Origin: Marinobacter confluentis
GTDB lineage: Bacteria; Pseudomonadota; Gammaproteobacteria; Pseudomonadales; Oleiphilaceae
Direction: 5' to 3'
Assembly (NCBI RefSeq): GCF_004785685.1
Contig: NZ_SRPF01000002.1
Location: forward strand, 744,001-808,000
Length of the DNA: 64,000 nt
Part shown: one piece after another, positions 8,823-16,722 of the stretch
Numbering within the stretch: the stretch's first letter is position 1
Layout: every line of letters begins with the position of its first letter
Program-made: the position numbers and the translations under genes
The notes under the pieces: generated by a model
What the model was told of the DNA's origin: nothing
Databases searched by the model: none
What the model saw: only the letters and a program-made list of their open reading frames with translations

Positions 8823-9355
8823 TGGGTTTTCTCCCCATAATGTTCCGAGCCCTGTCCCGGCCCGTCAGACGACCCCAGCTCAGCCTGCACCCGGCTTCTC
8901 GCCCGGTACAGCCGGCTCATCACCGTGCCTTTGGGCAACTCCAGCATGTCGGACACTTCCTGGTAACTGCGCCCCTCAACGGCAATCAGCAGCATGATTA
9001 CCCGCTGCTCTTCCGGCAAAAGTTTCAGCACCTGCGACACCCGGTCCAGCATGTTCTGGTTCTCCGCCGCCTTTTCGCTGCGGGGATCCCGGGTTTCCGG
9101 CACCGCCTCTGCGTCCAGCGATACGGTATCGCTTCGCTGGCGCCGCTTCTGGTCAATCCAGGTGGTCTGGATGATCCGGTACATCCAGGAATCCAGGCGA
9201 GTACCCGGTTGCCATTGATGCTGTTTGCGCAAGGCCTTCTCGCAGGACTGCTGAACCAGGTCGTCGGCGTCGCTCAGATTGCCGGTCAGACCGGTGGCGA
9301 AACGACGCAGTTTTGGCAGCAGGCTGACCAGTTGCTCACTGATGTCTTCTGACAT
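8819..9355 (-). CDS. ECF RNA polymerase sigma factor (sigma-70 family)
   Basis: A 178-residue sigma factor consisting only of regions 2 and 4. Region 2 is visible as DADDLVQQSCEKALRK and SWMYRIIQTTWIDQKRR (about 28-75); region 4 is LLPEEQRVIMLLIAVEGRSYQEVSDMLELPKGTVMSRLYRAR (about 113-155), a typical helix-turn-helix. It directs RNA polymerase to a small regulon under control of the anti-sigma factor encoded next. A good AGGACG ribosome site precedes the ATG and an ECF-like promoter lies just upstream, pointing to autoregulation. Confidence 0.93.
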   Translation of the reverse strand: MSEDISEQLVSLLPKLRRFATGLTGNLSDADDLVQQSCEKALRKQHQWQPGTRLDSWMYRIIQTTWIDQKRRQRSDTVSLDAEAVPETRDPRSEKAAENQNMLDRVSQVLKLLPEEQRVIMLLIAVEGRSYQEVSDMLELPKGTVMSRLYRARSRVQAELGSSDGPGQGSEHYGEKTQ

Positions 9356-9385
9356 TTAAACGTCCTGTAGCTACAACGGGGAGAG

Positions 9386-9412
9386 CAACGGTTTTATTCC
9401 TTTGCCCGGTTC
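9386..9412 (-). promoter_or_regulatory. Candidate ECF autoregulatory promoter
   Basis: Read on the minus strand, GAACC (9412-9408) is followed after 17 bases by CGTTG (9390-9386). An AAC-containing -35 and a CGT-containing -10 at 16-17 base spacing are the hallmark of ECF sigma promoters. It lies about 30 bases before the sigma factor start codon. Confidence 0.45.
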
Positions 9413-9442
9413 GTTTTTTATCCCTTGATGGCCTGAACCACC

Positions 9443-9469
9443 GATCATGCGGCCGCGTACCTTATGATC
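9443..9469. promoter_or_regulatory. Inverted repeat in the photolyase promoter region
   Basis: GATCAT (9443-9448) and ATGATC (9464-9469) are inverted copies 15 bases apart, about 45 bases before the photolyase ATG. TATGAT at 9463-9468 would serve as a -10 element, but no convincing -35 is present, so an activator-dependent promoter is possible. Confidence 0.25.
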
Positions 9470-9511
9470 ACAGGATGAAATACCCTCACCCAACGGAGCG
9501 GCAAACCGGCC

Positions 9512-11044
9512 ATGGCAAACCTGATACTGATTCTCGGCGACCAGTTAACCACGGATATCAGTGCCTTAGAAGAGGCCGACCGTGAAACTGACCAGATTGT
9601 CATGGCCGAAGTGCATGATGAAGCCAGCTATACCAACCATCACAAAAAGAAACTGGTTCTGCTGTTCAGCGCCATGCGACATTTCGCGCAACAGCTTCGG
9701 GATCAGGGCTGGTCTGTGCTCTATCAGAGCTACCACCCGGATAATCCGCACCAGTCTCTGGAAGCGGTACTGGCACATCATATACGTGAACAGGACGCAG
9801 AACGGGTCATAACCACCGAATGTGGCGAATGGCGCCTGCATGAGCAGATCAGTCAATGGCATGAAACCCTGGGCGTGCCCGTGGAAATACGCCCGGACAC
9901 CCGTTTTTTTGCCAGCAAACAGGAATTCAGCGACTGGGCAGAAGGCCGCAAACAGCTGCGGATGGAGTTTTTTTACCGGGAGATGCGTCGCAAGACCGGA
10001 CTGCTGATGACTCCCGACGGCAAACCCGAAGGTGGGGAATGGAACTACGATGCTGACAACCGCCGGAAATGGACTGGCAAGCCACCCGCACCCGCGCCTT
10101 TCCGTGTAGAACCGGACCCCGTGACCCGGGAAGTGATCGAACTGGTCGACACCCATTTCGCCGACCATTTCGGCACCACGGACGACTTTCATTTTGCCGT
10201 CACCGCCGAGGAAGCGCAGCGGGCTCTGGACCACTTCATCGACTTCGCCCTGCCCTGTTTCGGCGATTTTCAGGACGCCATGTCAGACGACGAGGACTGG
10301 CTGTTCCACGCCATTCTGTCGCCCTACATCAACTGCGGCCTGCTGGACCCGCTGGCTGTTTGCGAAGCGGCAGCAAAGGCCTGGTATGCCGGGCAGGCGC
10401 CGATTAACGCCGTGGAAGGATTTATTCGCCAGATTCTGGGCTGGCGGGAATTCGTTCGGGGCATCTACTGGATGACCATGCCCGGCTACGCCAAGGAAAA
10501 CCGCCTGGGCAATACCCGCGACCTGCCCTGGTTCTACTGGACCGGCGACACGAAAATGCGCTGCATGCACAAGGCCATCGATGCCACCCGTCGTAATGCC
10601 TACGCCCACCATATCCAGCGTCTGATGGTCACGGGTAATTTCGCGCTGCTGGCTGGCGTGCGCCCGGAAGAAATCTGCGACTGGTACCTGGCGGTCTACG
10701 CCGATGCCTATGACTGGGTGGAGCTGCCCAACGTTCTGGGTATGGTGATGCACGCCGACGGCGGTTATCTAGGGTCCAAGCCCTACGCCGCCAGCGGTAA
10801 ATACATTCAGCGCCAGTCTGACTACTGCAGTAACTGCCAATACAACGTAAACAAAAGCACGGAAGATGACGCCTGCCCGTTCAACTCGCTTTATTGGCAC
10901 TTTATTGACCGTCATCGGGACGATTTCGCCAACAATCCGCGAATGGGCATGATGTACCGGAACTGGGACAAACAGAAACCCGAAAAACGGGACGCGCTGA
11001 TCAGGCGAGCAGACTTCCTGCTGGCCAATCTGGATAGGGTTTAA
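9512..11044 (+). CDS. FeS-type bacterial cryptochrome/photolyase (prokaryotic 6-4 photolyase family)
   Basis: A 510-residue flavoprotein of the FeS-BCP group, whose studied member is Agrobacterium PhrB, a (6-4) photolyase with a [4Fe-4S] cluster. The N-terminal 130 residues form the Rossmann-like antenna domain (ILILGDQLTTDIS). The C-terminal helical domain binds FAD. All four cluster cysteines are present: one in KMRCMHKA, two in YCSNC and one in DACPF, with the 12-residue spacing between the last two seen in PhrB. The protein should use blue light to repair UV damage to DNA or to sense light. It is probably transcribed alone. A second, unrelated photolyase is encoded at 24978. Confidence 0.92.
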   Translation: MANLILILGDQLTTDISALEEADRETDQIVMAEVHDEASYTNHHKKKLVLLFSAMRHFAQQLRDQGWSVLYQSYHPDNPHQSLEAVLAHHIREQDAERVITTECGEWRLHEQISQWHETLGVPVEIRPDTRFFASKQEFSDWAEGRKQLRMEFFYREMRRKTGLLMTPDGKPEGGEWNYDADNRRKWTGKPPAPAPFRVEPDPVTREVIELVDTHFADHFGTTDDFHFAVTAEEAQRALDHFIDFALPCFGDFQDAMSDDEDWLFHAILSPYINCGLLDPLAVCEAAAKAWYAGQAPINAVEGFIRQILGWREFVRGIYWMTMPGYAKENRLGNTRDLPWFYWTGDTKMRCMHKAIDATRRNAYAHHIQRLMVTGNFALLAGVRPEEICDWYLAVYADAYDWVELPNVLGMVMHADGGYLGSKPYAASGKYIQRQSDYCSNCQYNVNKSTEDDACPFNSLYWHFIDRHRDDFANNPRMGMMYRNWDKQKPEKRDALIRRADFLLANLDRV

Positions 11045-11061
11045 TACGCACAGCGAAATCG

Positions 11062-11103
11062 CCGGTTGGTGCTATCCTGATTAGAAGTCACTATGCCAAC
11101 CGG
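11062..11103. promoter_or_regulatory. Inverted repeat upstream of the binding-protein gene
   Basis: CCGGTTGG (11062-11069) and CCAACCGG (11096-11103) are perfect inverted copies 26 bases apart, ending 20 bases before the next start codon. It could be an operator or a loose hairpin; there is no T tract. Confidence 0.3.
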
Positions 11104-11123
11104 ATACGGAAAGCCTGCAGATC

Positions 11124-12374
11124 ATGGAACATATGAAGGGTGTATTGGCAGTCTTGCTTGCGATTCTGGCCCTGCTCGGGCCGGCACAGGCGGAGGACAT
11201 CAAGCTTTATACCTTTCCGGCACCGCCCTATCAGATTGTCAGCGAAACACCGGGGGCAGGTACTGAGGTAAGCGGGCTGACCGTTGATACCGTTGTCTGC
11301 AGCGCGGACCGCGCCGGCCGAACCACCCGTATCCATGCATCGCCACCCAGGCGGGCCATCCAGCTACTGATTAACAGTCAGATTGATGGCTATTTCGCTG
11401 TTGACCCGTCGACCTATCTGGACCAGATAGCATCCCGCACCAATCCGGTTTCCCTGGAAAAATGGCATCTGATCTCCCTAGCCGACGGGGAACCGGCGGA
11501 AGCCCCAAGAATGGGTGCCGTTATAGGCAGCAACGAAGAGGCCTGGCTGCGCTCCCGGGGCAAAGACATTTTTCTCACCGTCACGACGTCGGAACAGCTG
11601 ATCGCCCTGCTTCATCGCCAGCGGATTGACCAGGCGCTGATGGATCACCGGGTGCTGGAATCCCTTAGCGACACCAGCGGGCTTCGCACCCAGTTCCTGC
11701 GCTACGTACCACTGCATGTCTATTTCAACAAAGATTTTGCAAGCCGCAACCCGGGGTTTATTGACGCTTTCAACCGTGAAATCCCGCGCTGTATTAACAG
11801 AAGTTTTGACCTGGATGAATCCGAGACCGGCGATATCCGCGCTTCAGCCTATGATCTGTTCCGCGAACTGCAGGCGCTTATTCCGATGGAGGACGCCATA
11901 CGTCAGGGTCCACAAATCAACAGTCTTTCGGAAATCCTGAATCTGGACGCTCAATGGCAGGCGTTGGCGCCCAGCCACTATTCAGACATGGCCCGGCGCG
12001 TTGCGGATCAGGACGCGTCCGTGGCCATGGCCCAATGGCAAAAGCGCCATGAAACATTGGTCACTGAAGTGATGCTGACCAACAGTGTTGGCACCCTGGT
12101 TGCCATGAGCCAGTTGACCTCGGATTTCTGGCAGGGAGACGAGCCGAAATTCGAGCGCCACATTCGCGGGGACACACGTGATATCTACGTTTCTCCCATT
12201 CGCTACGATGCATCCACCTCTCGCTTTCAGGTGACGGTCAGCATGCCGATTATTCGCAAGGGGCAGTGGCTTCCGGCGGGGGTGCTGGTGATCGGGCTGG
12301 ATGTTGAACAGGCGCTGAAAGCCGAAGGAAACGTTCACTATCTTACCGGCGTTAACGGAAAGGCCAGCCCCTAG
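11124..12374 (+). CDS. Periplasmic binding-protein-like domain joined to a Cache-like domain
   Basis: A 416-residue exported protein. The signal peptide ends near PAQA-ED. Residues 25-225 resemble family 3 solute-binding proteins (IKLYTFPAPPYQIV ... IDGYFAVDPS ... VPLHVYFNKDFASRNPGF). Residues 250-405 look like a PDC/Cache sensor domain: LVAMSQLTSDFWQGDE, DIYVSPIRYDASTSRF and PIIRKGQWLPAGVLVIGLD. No membrane helix, kinase or cyclase domain follows, so it is a free periplasmic protein; it may pass a ligand signal to a partner elsewhere. ATG 11124 or ATG 11133 could be the start. Its stop meets the HAD gene stop in a small palindrome. Confidence 0.6.
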   Translation: MEHMKGVLAVLLAILALLGPAQAEDIKLYTFPAPPYQIVSETPGAGTEVSGLTVDTVVCSADRAGRTTRIHASPPRRAIQLLINSQIDGYFAVDPSTYLDQIASRTNPVSLEKWHLISLADGEPAEAPRMGAVIGSNEEAWLRSRGKDIFLTVTTSEQLIALLHRQRIDQALMDHRVLESLSDTSGLRTQFLRYVPLHVYFNKDFASRNPGFIDAFNREIPRCINRSFDLDESETGDIRASAYDLFRELQALIPMEDAIRQGPQINSLSEILNLDAQWQALAPSHYSDMARRVADQDASVAMAQWQKRHETLVTEVMLTNSVGTLVAMSQLTSDFWQGDEPKFERHIRGDTRDIYVSPIRYDASTSRFQVTVSMPIIRKGQWLPAGVLVIGLDVEQALKAEGNVHYLTGVNGKASP

Positions 12375-12381
12375 GCTAGGG
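12369..12381. other. Palindrome holding both convergent stop codons
   Basis: CCCTAG-G-CTAGGG spans the ends of the two convergent genes; the TAG stop of each lies inside it. Six-base arms with a one-base centre are too tight for an efficient hairpin, and no T tract follows. Confidence 0.4.
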
Positions 12382-14064
12382 CGGACCGATCTCGCAGGCC
12401 AGCACCAGCGCCCAGAATTCGGAAAAATCGTTCACCACCACGTCGGGCTTGTCCGGATGCTTATGGGTGCCGGGGAATATCTGGTTAAGCCAGGGCTGAT
12501 CCCACTGGGCGCCATTGAAAAACACGGCGGTCATCCCGGCGCGCTTGGCGGCAATCACATCCGTGGTGCTGTCGCCCACGTACCAGACGCTGGGGTCCGC
12601 CGGGTAATGAAGTTTTTCGGCAGCCAGCAACAGCTGGTCCGGGTGGGGTTTGCGCAGGGGCACGTCGTCACCGCACACATTCACCTCAAACAGGTGGGTC
12701 CAGCCGGTGTCCTCCACCGCCGCTAGTTCATACTCGAAAAATTCCCGGTCACGGTTGGTGATGACACCTACCTGAATGCCCAGCCGTGCCAGGCCTTCAA
12801 GCACATCGCGCACCCTTGGCTCAAAGGCTTTGACCGTGCCGTAATGGTTGCGGTAATGGCGATTGAATGCCAGATGAGCGGCGTGTTTTGCGTCCTGATC
12901 GTCGCCGAACAGCACCTCGAAAATATCGGTGCGGGAAATCTTGCGGTCGGCTTTTACCTTCGGGTGCAGCCGGGCGAATTCGCGAACATGGGCCACCAGC
13001 CGGGCGTCCTCGGGCGTTTTGCTATCTTCCGGCGCCAGCATCCGGTCAATCAGCCCCAGGCCTTCAAACTCCGGGAACATATCGTCCACCGCGTGGTACA
13101 TGGCGTCCAGGGTATCTACCAGGGTGGCGTGCCAGTCGAACAGCACCACCGCCGGCCTGATCAGCCGGACCACCGCCGGGTGCCAGTCGGGCTCTTCCCT
13201 GGGGGTCGGACGCACCGGTTTCGGGAAGGGCCGGGGCCGCACTTCCGCCGGTGCGGCCCGGAAAGCCTCCGGCTGCTTTCGTTCCAGCAGGGCCAACAGG
13301 TCCATCAGTTCTTCGAAGCTGTCGACAATGGCAGACGGGGCGTCCCGGCTGGTAAACCAGCTGCTGATGCGCTCGGGCTCCCAGCAGGCGCCGTTGTAGA
13401 AAATACCGGATACCCCGGCTCGGTTAGCCGTCACCATATCCACGAAACTGTCGCCGACGTACCAGGCGGTGGCGTCCACGGGCAGATCAAGCTTTTCCAG
13501 CGCCCGGGTGATGACCTCCGGGTCCGGTTTGTATTCGGTGACATCGTCCGCACAAACGGTGGCATCGAACAGTTTCTGCCAGCGCCCTTCGTCCACGGTT
13601 TGCAGTTCTTTATCCAGAAACTCCCGGTTGCGATTGGTAGACACCGCCAGCCGGATATCCATCTGTTTGAGAGCGGTCAGATAGTCATAGGCGCCCTGCT
13701 GGAACGGGCGCACCTTGCCGAAATATTTGCGGTAGCATTCGTTGTAAGCCTGATGGGCAATCAGCCGGGCCTCTTTGTCATCACCGAATATGGCGTTGAA
13801 GATGTCGGTACGGGACACCCTTCGTTCGGCAAGAATTCGCGGGTGCAGGCGCCGGAATATACGGATGTAACGCACCAGGCGGGCATCGTCTGCGGTGCGG
13901 CATTTGCTCTCGGGCAGCAGCCTTTCTACCAGGCCGAGTTCCTCCAGCTGGGGGAGCATCTCTTCCATGGCGCTGAACATGGCATCGTGGGTGTCTACCA
14001 GGGTTCCGTGCCAGTCAAACACCATCACTGAGGGTGCGGGTAGCTCTTCACTGAATTGGGCCAT
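12376..14064 (-). CDS. Tandem-duplicated HAD-superfamily protein
   Basis: A 562-residue protein made of two homologous HAD domains (about 10-250 and 302-560) joined by a Pro/Arg-rich linker. The copies share motif I (FDWHGTLVDT at 16-25; FDWHATLVDT at 309-318), SRTDIF, the threonine/asparagine motif (STNRNREF; ITNRDREF), the KP lysine motif and WYVGDS..D. In normal HAD phosphatases motif I is DxDxT; here the second Asp, the general acid/base, is His in both copies. It may be a phosphatase with altered chemistry or a binding protein. ATG 14064 has an AGGAAG site and is preferred to an in-frame start 18 codons upstream. Confidence 0.8.
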   Translation of the reverse strand: MAQFSEELPAPSVMVFDWHGTLVDTHDAMFSAMEEMLPQLEELGLVERLLPESKCRTADDARLVRYIRIFRRLHPRILAERRVSRTDIFNAIFGDDKEARLIAHQAYNECYRKYFGKVRPFQQGAYDYLTALKQMDIRLAVSTNRNREFLDKELQTVDEGRWQKLFDATVCADDVTEYKPDPEVITRALEKLDLPVDATAWYVGDSFVDMVTANRAGVSGIFYNGACWEPERISSWFTSRDAPSAIVDSFEELMDLLALLERKQPEAFRAAPAEVRPRPFPKPVRPTPREEPDWHPAVVRLIRPAVVLFDWHATLVDTLDAMYHAVDDMFPEFEGLGLIDRMLAPEDSKTPEDARLVAHVREFARLHPKVKADRKISRTDIFEVLFGDDQDAKHAAHLAFNRHYRNHYGTVKAFEPRVRDVLEGLARLGIQVGVITNRDREFFEYELAAVEDTGWTHLFEVNVCGDDVPLRKPHPDQLLLAAEKLHYPADPSVWYVGDSTTDVIAAKRAGMTAVFFNGAQWDQPWLNQIFPGTHKHPDKPDVVVNDFSEFWALVLACEIGPP

Positions 14065-14321
14065 CGCGGCTTCCTGTCTGGTTCCGTTGTTTCCGGTTTC
14101 CGTTCCTCTAACTTGCACTACTTGTTATAGCACCGGCAAATCCCTTTGCGCCTTCCTGGCACCGCACAAAGCCCTGCGCACCAAACACGGGCGCTGAACC
14201 ATCGTTCAATTTTTGGTCAGTTTCCGGGTGCGTGTTCTTTCAATTCCAATAAAAACAAATGCTTTTAAATCGACGACCGCTTTCTGGCACAGCAGGTGCA
14301 ACACCTACACCACGGGTCATG

Positions 14322-14337
14322 ACTTGTTAGTACAAGT
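14322..14337. promoter_or_regulatory. HutC/GntR-type operator, site 1
   Basis: ACTTGT-TAGT-ACAAGT is a perfect inverted repeat 25 bases before the ATG of the ABC binding-protein gene. The form CTTGT-N4-ACAAG is typical of operators of HutC-subfamily GntR repressors, and a gene for such a regulator lies in the cluster (17670). Related copies are at 17641 and 21794. Confidence 0.6.
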
Positions 14338-14362
14338 GCAATCAAACGGGAAGGAACGAACG

Positions 14363-15724
14363 ATGAGAGAGCTAAAACTAATTACGGCGATGACGCTGTG
14401 CGGATCACTGGCGCTGTATACCAGCGCTGCTTCCGCAGACACCATCCGCGTCGGTATCGGCCACCAGAGCATGGTCACCAACACCATCCCCGGCGGCATC
14501 ATCCTTGAGAAACTCGAGCTGTTGGAAAAACATCTGCCGACTACCGGCAAATACGAAGACGTTGAGTACGAAATCATCTACCGGGATTACGATTCCGGCC
14601 CGCCCATTACCAACCAGATGCTGGCCGGCAAGCTGGATTTCGGCGTGATGGGGGACTACCCGCTGATCGTGAATGGCGCCAAGTTCCAGGAAACCGGCAA
14701 GCAGGAAACCCGCTTTATCGGGGTGACCGGTTACAACCTCCGCGGTACCGGCAATGGCATTGTGGTGCCAATTGATTCCGACACCCAGAGCCTGGCAGAC
14801 CTTGAAGGCAAAACCCTGTCGGTCCCTGTAGGCAGTGCAGCCTGGGGCATGACTCTGAAAGCCCTGAGTGAAGCCGGCCTGAGCGACAAGGTACGGATCG
14901 TCAACCAGAGCCCCGCCGTTGGCGCGGCCAATATCCAGGCCGGCCGCATCGACGCCCATGCGGACTTCTGTCCCTGGTCGGAAATCATGGAGTTCCGGGA
15001 AACCGGCCGCAAGATCTACGACGGCAGCGAAGCAGAAATCCCCACCTTTCACGGCACCGTGGTCCGCAAGGAATTCGCCGATGAATACCCGGAAGTTGTT
15101 GAGGGTTATCTGAGTGCCACCCTGGAAGCCCAAAAATGGATCCAGGACGACCCCATGGAAGCGGCGATTAAGGTCTCGGAGTGGACCGGTGTGGAGAAGG
15201 AGGTGCTCTACCTCTACTTCAGCGAAGGCGGCATCACCACTTTCGAAGCCAGCGTCAAACCGCAATGGATAGACGCCCTGGAGTACGACCATGCCCTGCT
15301 ACAGCGGGAAGTGGAAGTCCCCGACCTGGACTTTGGTCGCTGGGTAGACGACAGCTACCTGCGCAACGCCTACGACACCATGGGGCTGGATTACGAAGCC
15401 ATGGTGAGCTCGGTAGTAGAGACCCAGCCGAACAATCCGGACTTCGCCCCCGCTGAGATCTGGTTCGCCGACCAGGGCATCGTCACCTACGACTCGGTAG
15501 CAGACATGCTGGATGCCATGGAATCCGCCAGCGAAACCATCAACGCCACCTATGTCTACGACAACCTGACCGGCCTGAAGCTGTTCGGAAAGGCGTCCTA
15601 CATGGTGCGTGACGACGACGGCGAAGTGGTGGCCTTCCTCAAGAAAGCCGACTCAGAGAAATACATTGCAGATAACGGCGGCACCCCGGTCACACCGGAA
15701 AACGCCCTGGCAATGGCCAATTGA
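14363..15724 (+). CDS. ABC transporter substrate-binding protein, nitrate/sulfonate/taurine type
   Basis: A 453-residue periplasmic protein. The signal peptide ends at SAASA-DT. The body follows the NrtA/SsuA/TauA pattern: VGIGHQSMVTNT at the start, GGIILEKLELLEKHLP, LDFGVMGDYPLIVNGA, LEGKTLSVPVGSAAWG and IDAHADFCPWSEI. It is longer than usual (about 320 residues); an extension of about 120 residues after residue 330 is unassigned. It should deliver a small anionic, possibly organosulfur, substrate to the permease and ATPase encoded next. ATG 14363 has an AAGGAACG site; an upstream in-frame start would spoil the signal peptide. A strong hairpin follows the gene. Confidence 0.88.
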   Translation: MRELKLITAMTLCGSLALYTSAASADTIRVGIGHQSMVTNTIPGGIILEKLELLEKHLPTTGKYEDVEYEIIYRDYDSGPPITNQMLAGKLDFGVMGDYPLIVNGAKFQETGKQETRFIGVTGYNLRGTGNGIVVPIDSDTQSLADLEGKTLSVPVGSAAWGMTLKALSEAGLSDKVRIVNQSPAVGAANIQAGRIDAHADFCPWSEIMEFRETGRKIYDGSEAEIPTFHGTVVRKEFADEYPEVVEGYLSATLEAQKWIQDDPMEAAIKVSEWTGVEKEVLYLYFSEGGITTFEASVKPQWIDALEYDHALLQREVEVPDLDFGRWVDDSYLRNAYDTMGLDYEAMVSSVVETQPNNPDFAPAEIWFADQGIVTYDSVADMLDAMESASETINATYVYDNLTGLKLFGKASYMVRDDDGEVVAFLKKADSEKYIADNGGTPVTPENALAMAN

Positions 15725-15728
15725 TGGT

Positions 15729-15763
15729 TTGCCGGGCAGTCACCGAACACGGCTGCCCGGCAA
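15729..15763 (+). other. Intercistronic stem-loop after the binding-protein gene
   Basis: TTGCCGGGCAG (15729-15739) pairs perfectly with CTGCCCGGCAA (15753-15763) around a 13-base loop. There is no following T run, so it probably protects the upstream mRNA or partly terminates, giving more binding protein than permease. Confidence 0.7.
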
Positions 15764-15783
15764 TGATCTGAGGAGCAAGAACG

Positions 15784-16722
15784 ATGGATAGCAAAAGCAA
15801 CGCGGCACTGCGGACTGCCGAACCGCTGGCCGAAGCCGGAACAACCTCCGGCTTGAAAAGACAGGATTCAGAGCAGCCCACTTCGCCGACCCGGAATGCG
15901 GCGCAGACAAGCGAAGCGCCCAGGCGCCTCCAGACCGGCTGGCTGAAAACCATGGGCCCCAGATACCTGGTGCGGATTGCCGCCCTGATTGTTGCGGTTC
16001 TCCTCTGGGAACTGGCTTCAACCCGGGGATTCAATTTCTACATCAACTTCGACAATATCCCTGCCCCCTCCGTGGTGGGCAGTGCACTGATCACAGAGCT
16101 GACCGGCCAGGAATTCTACCTGCACATTCTTCACAGTCTGGAGCGTGTGGCTATTGCCTACCTGCTCGCAGTTATCATTGGCGTGCTTCTGGGCGTGGCC
16201 ATGGGCCGTTCGCGCTGGGCCGAGGACATCATCCTGCCTTACATCGAGCTGTTAAGGCCGATTCCGGCGGTGGCCTGGATTCCCCTTGCCATCCTGATGC
16301 TGCCAACCGAGCAGTCCAGCATCATCTTCATCACCTTCCTGGGCGCTCTGTTTCCGGTGATTCTGAACACCGTACACGGCGTGGAGCAGACCAACGGGGT
16401 GCTGGTGCGCGCCGCCAGAAGCCTGGGTGCCAGCCGCACCGCCATTCTGTGGCATGTGGTACTGCCCGGCGCCATGCCTTCGATCGTTGCAGGCCTGGCA
16501 ATCGGCATGGGCGTGGCCTGGTTCTCGCTGCTGGCCGGCGAAATCATCAGTGGCCAGTACGGCATCGGTTACTACACCTGGAACTCCTACACCCTGATCC
16601 AGTACCCGCAGATCATCATCGGCATGCTCACCATCGGTGGCCTGGGCACACTCTGCACCCTGCTGGTCCGCAAGGGCTGCAACCCGCTGCTGAAGTGGCA
16701 AGCCAAAGGAGGTCGCTCATGA
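15784..16722 (+). CDS. ABC transporter permease, SsuC/TauC/NrtB type
   Basis: A 312-residue inner-membrane protein. After an unusual hydrophilic N-terminal extension of about 55 residues come six predicted membrane segments. The cytoplasmic coupling loop EAA motif reads VRAARSLGASRTAILWHVVLPGAMPSIVAGL, characteristic of the sulfonate/nitrate permease family. It forms the membrane channel with the ATPase encoded next, whose ATG overlaps its stop codon by ATGA. Confidence 0.9.
   Translation: MDSKSNAALRTAEPLAEAGTTSGLKRQDSEQPTSPTRNAAQTSEAPRRLQTGWLKTMGPRYLVRIAALIVAVLLWELASTRGFNFYINFDNIPAPSVVGSALITELTGQEFYLHILHSLERVAIAYLLAVIIGVLLGVAMGRSRWAEDIILPYIELLRPIPAVAWIPLAILMLPTEQSSIIFITFLGALFPVILNTVHGVEQTNGVLVRAARSLGASRTAILWHVVLPGAMPSIVAGLAIGMGVAWFSLLAGEIISGQYGIGYYTWNSYTLIQYPQIIIGMLTIGGLGTLCTLLVRKGCNPLLKWQAKGGRS

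Noticed and set aside
12844..14031. Plus-strand open frame of 395 codons opposite the HAD gene
   Set aside because: Antisense shadow of the two HAD domains; no recognisable motif or ribosome site.
14118..14133. ACTTGTTATAGCACC as a fourth HutC operator
   Set aside because: The left half matches but the right half does not.
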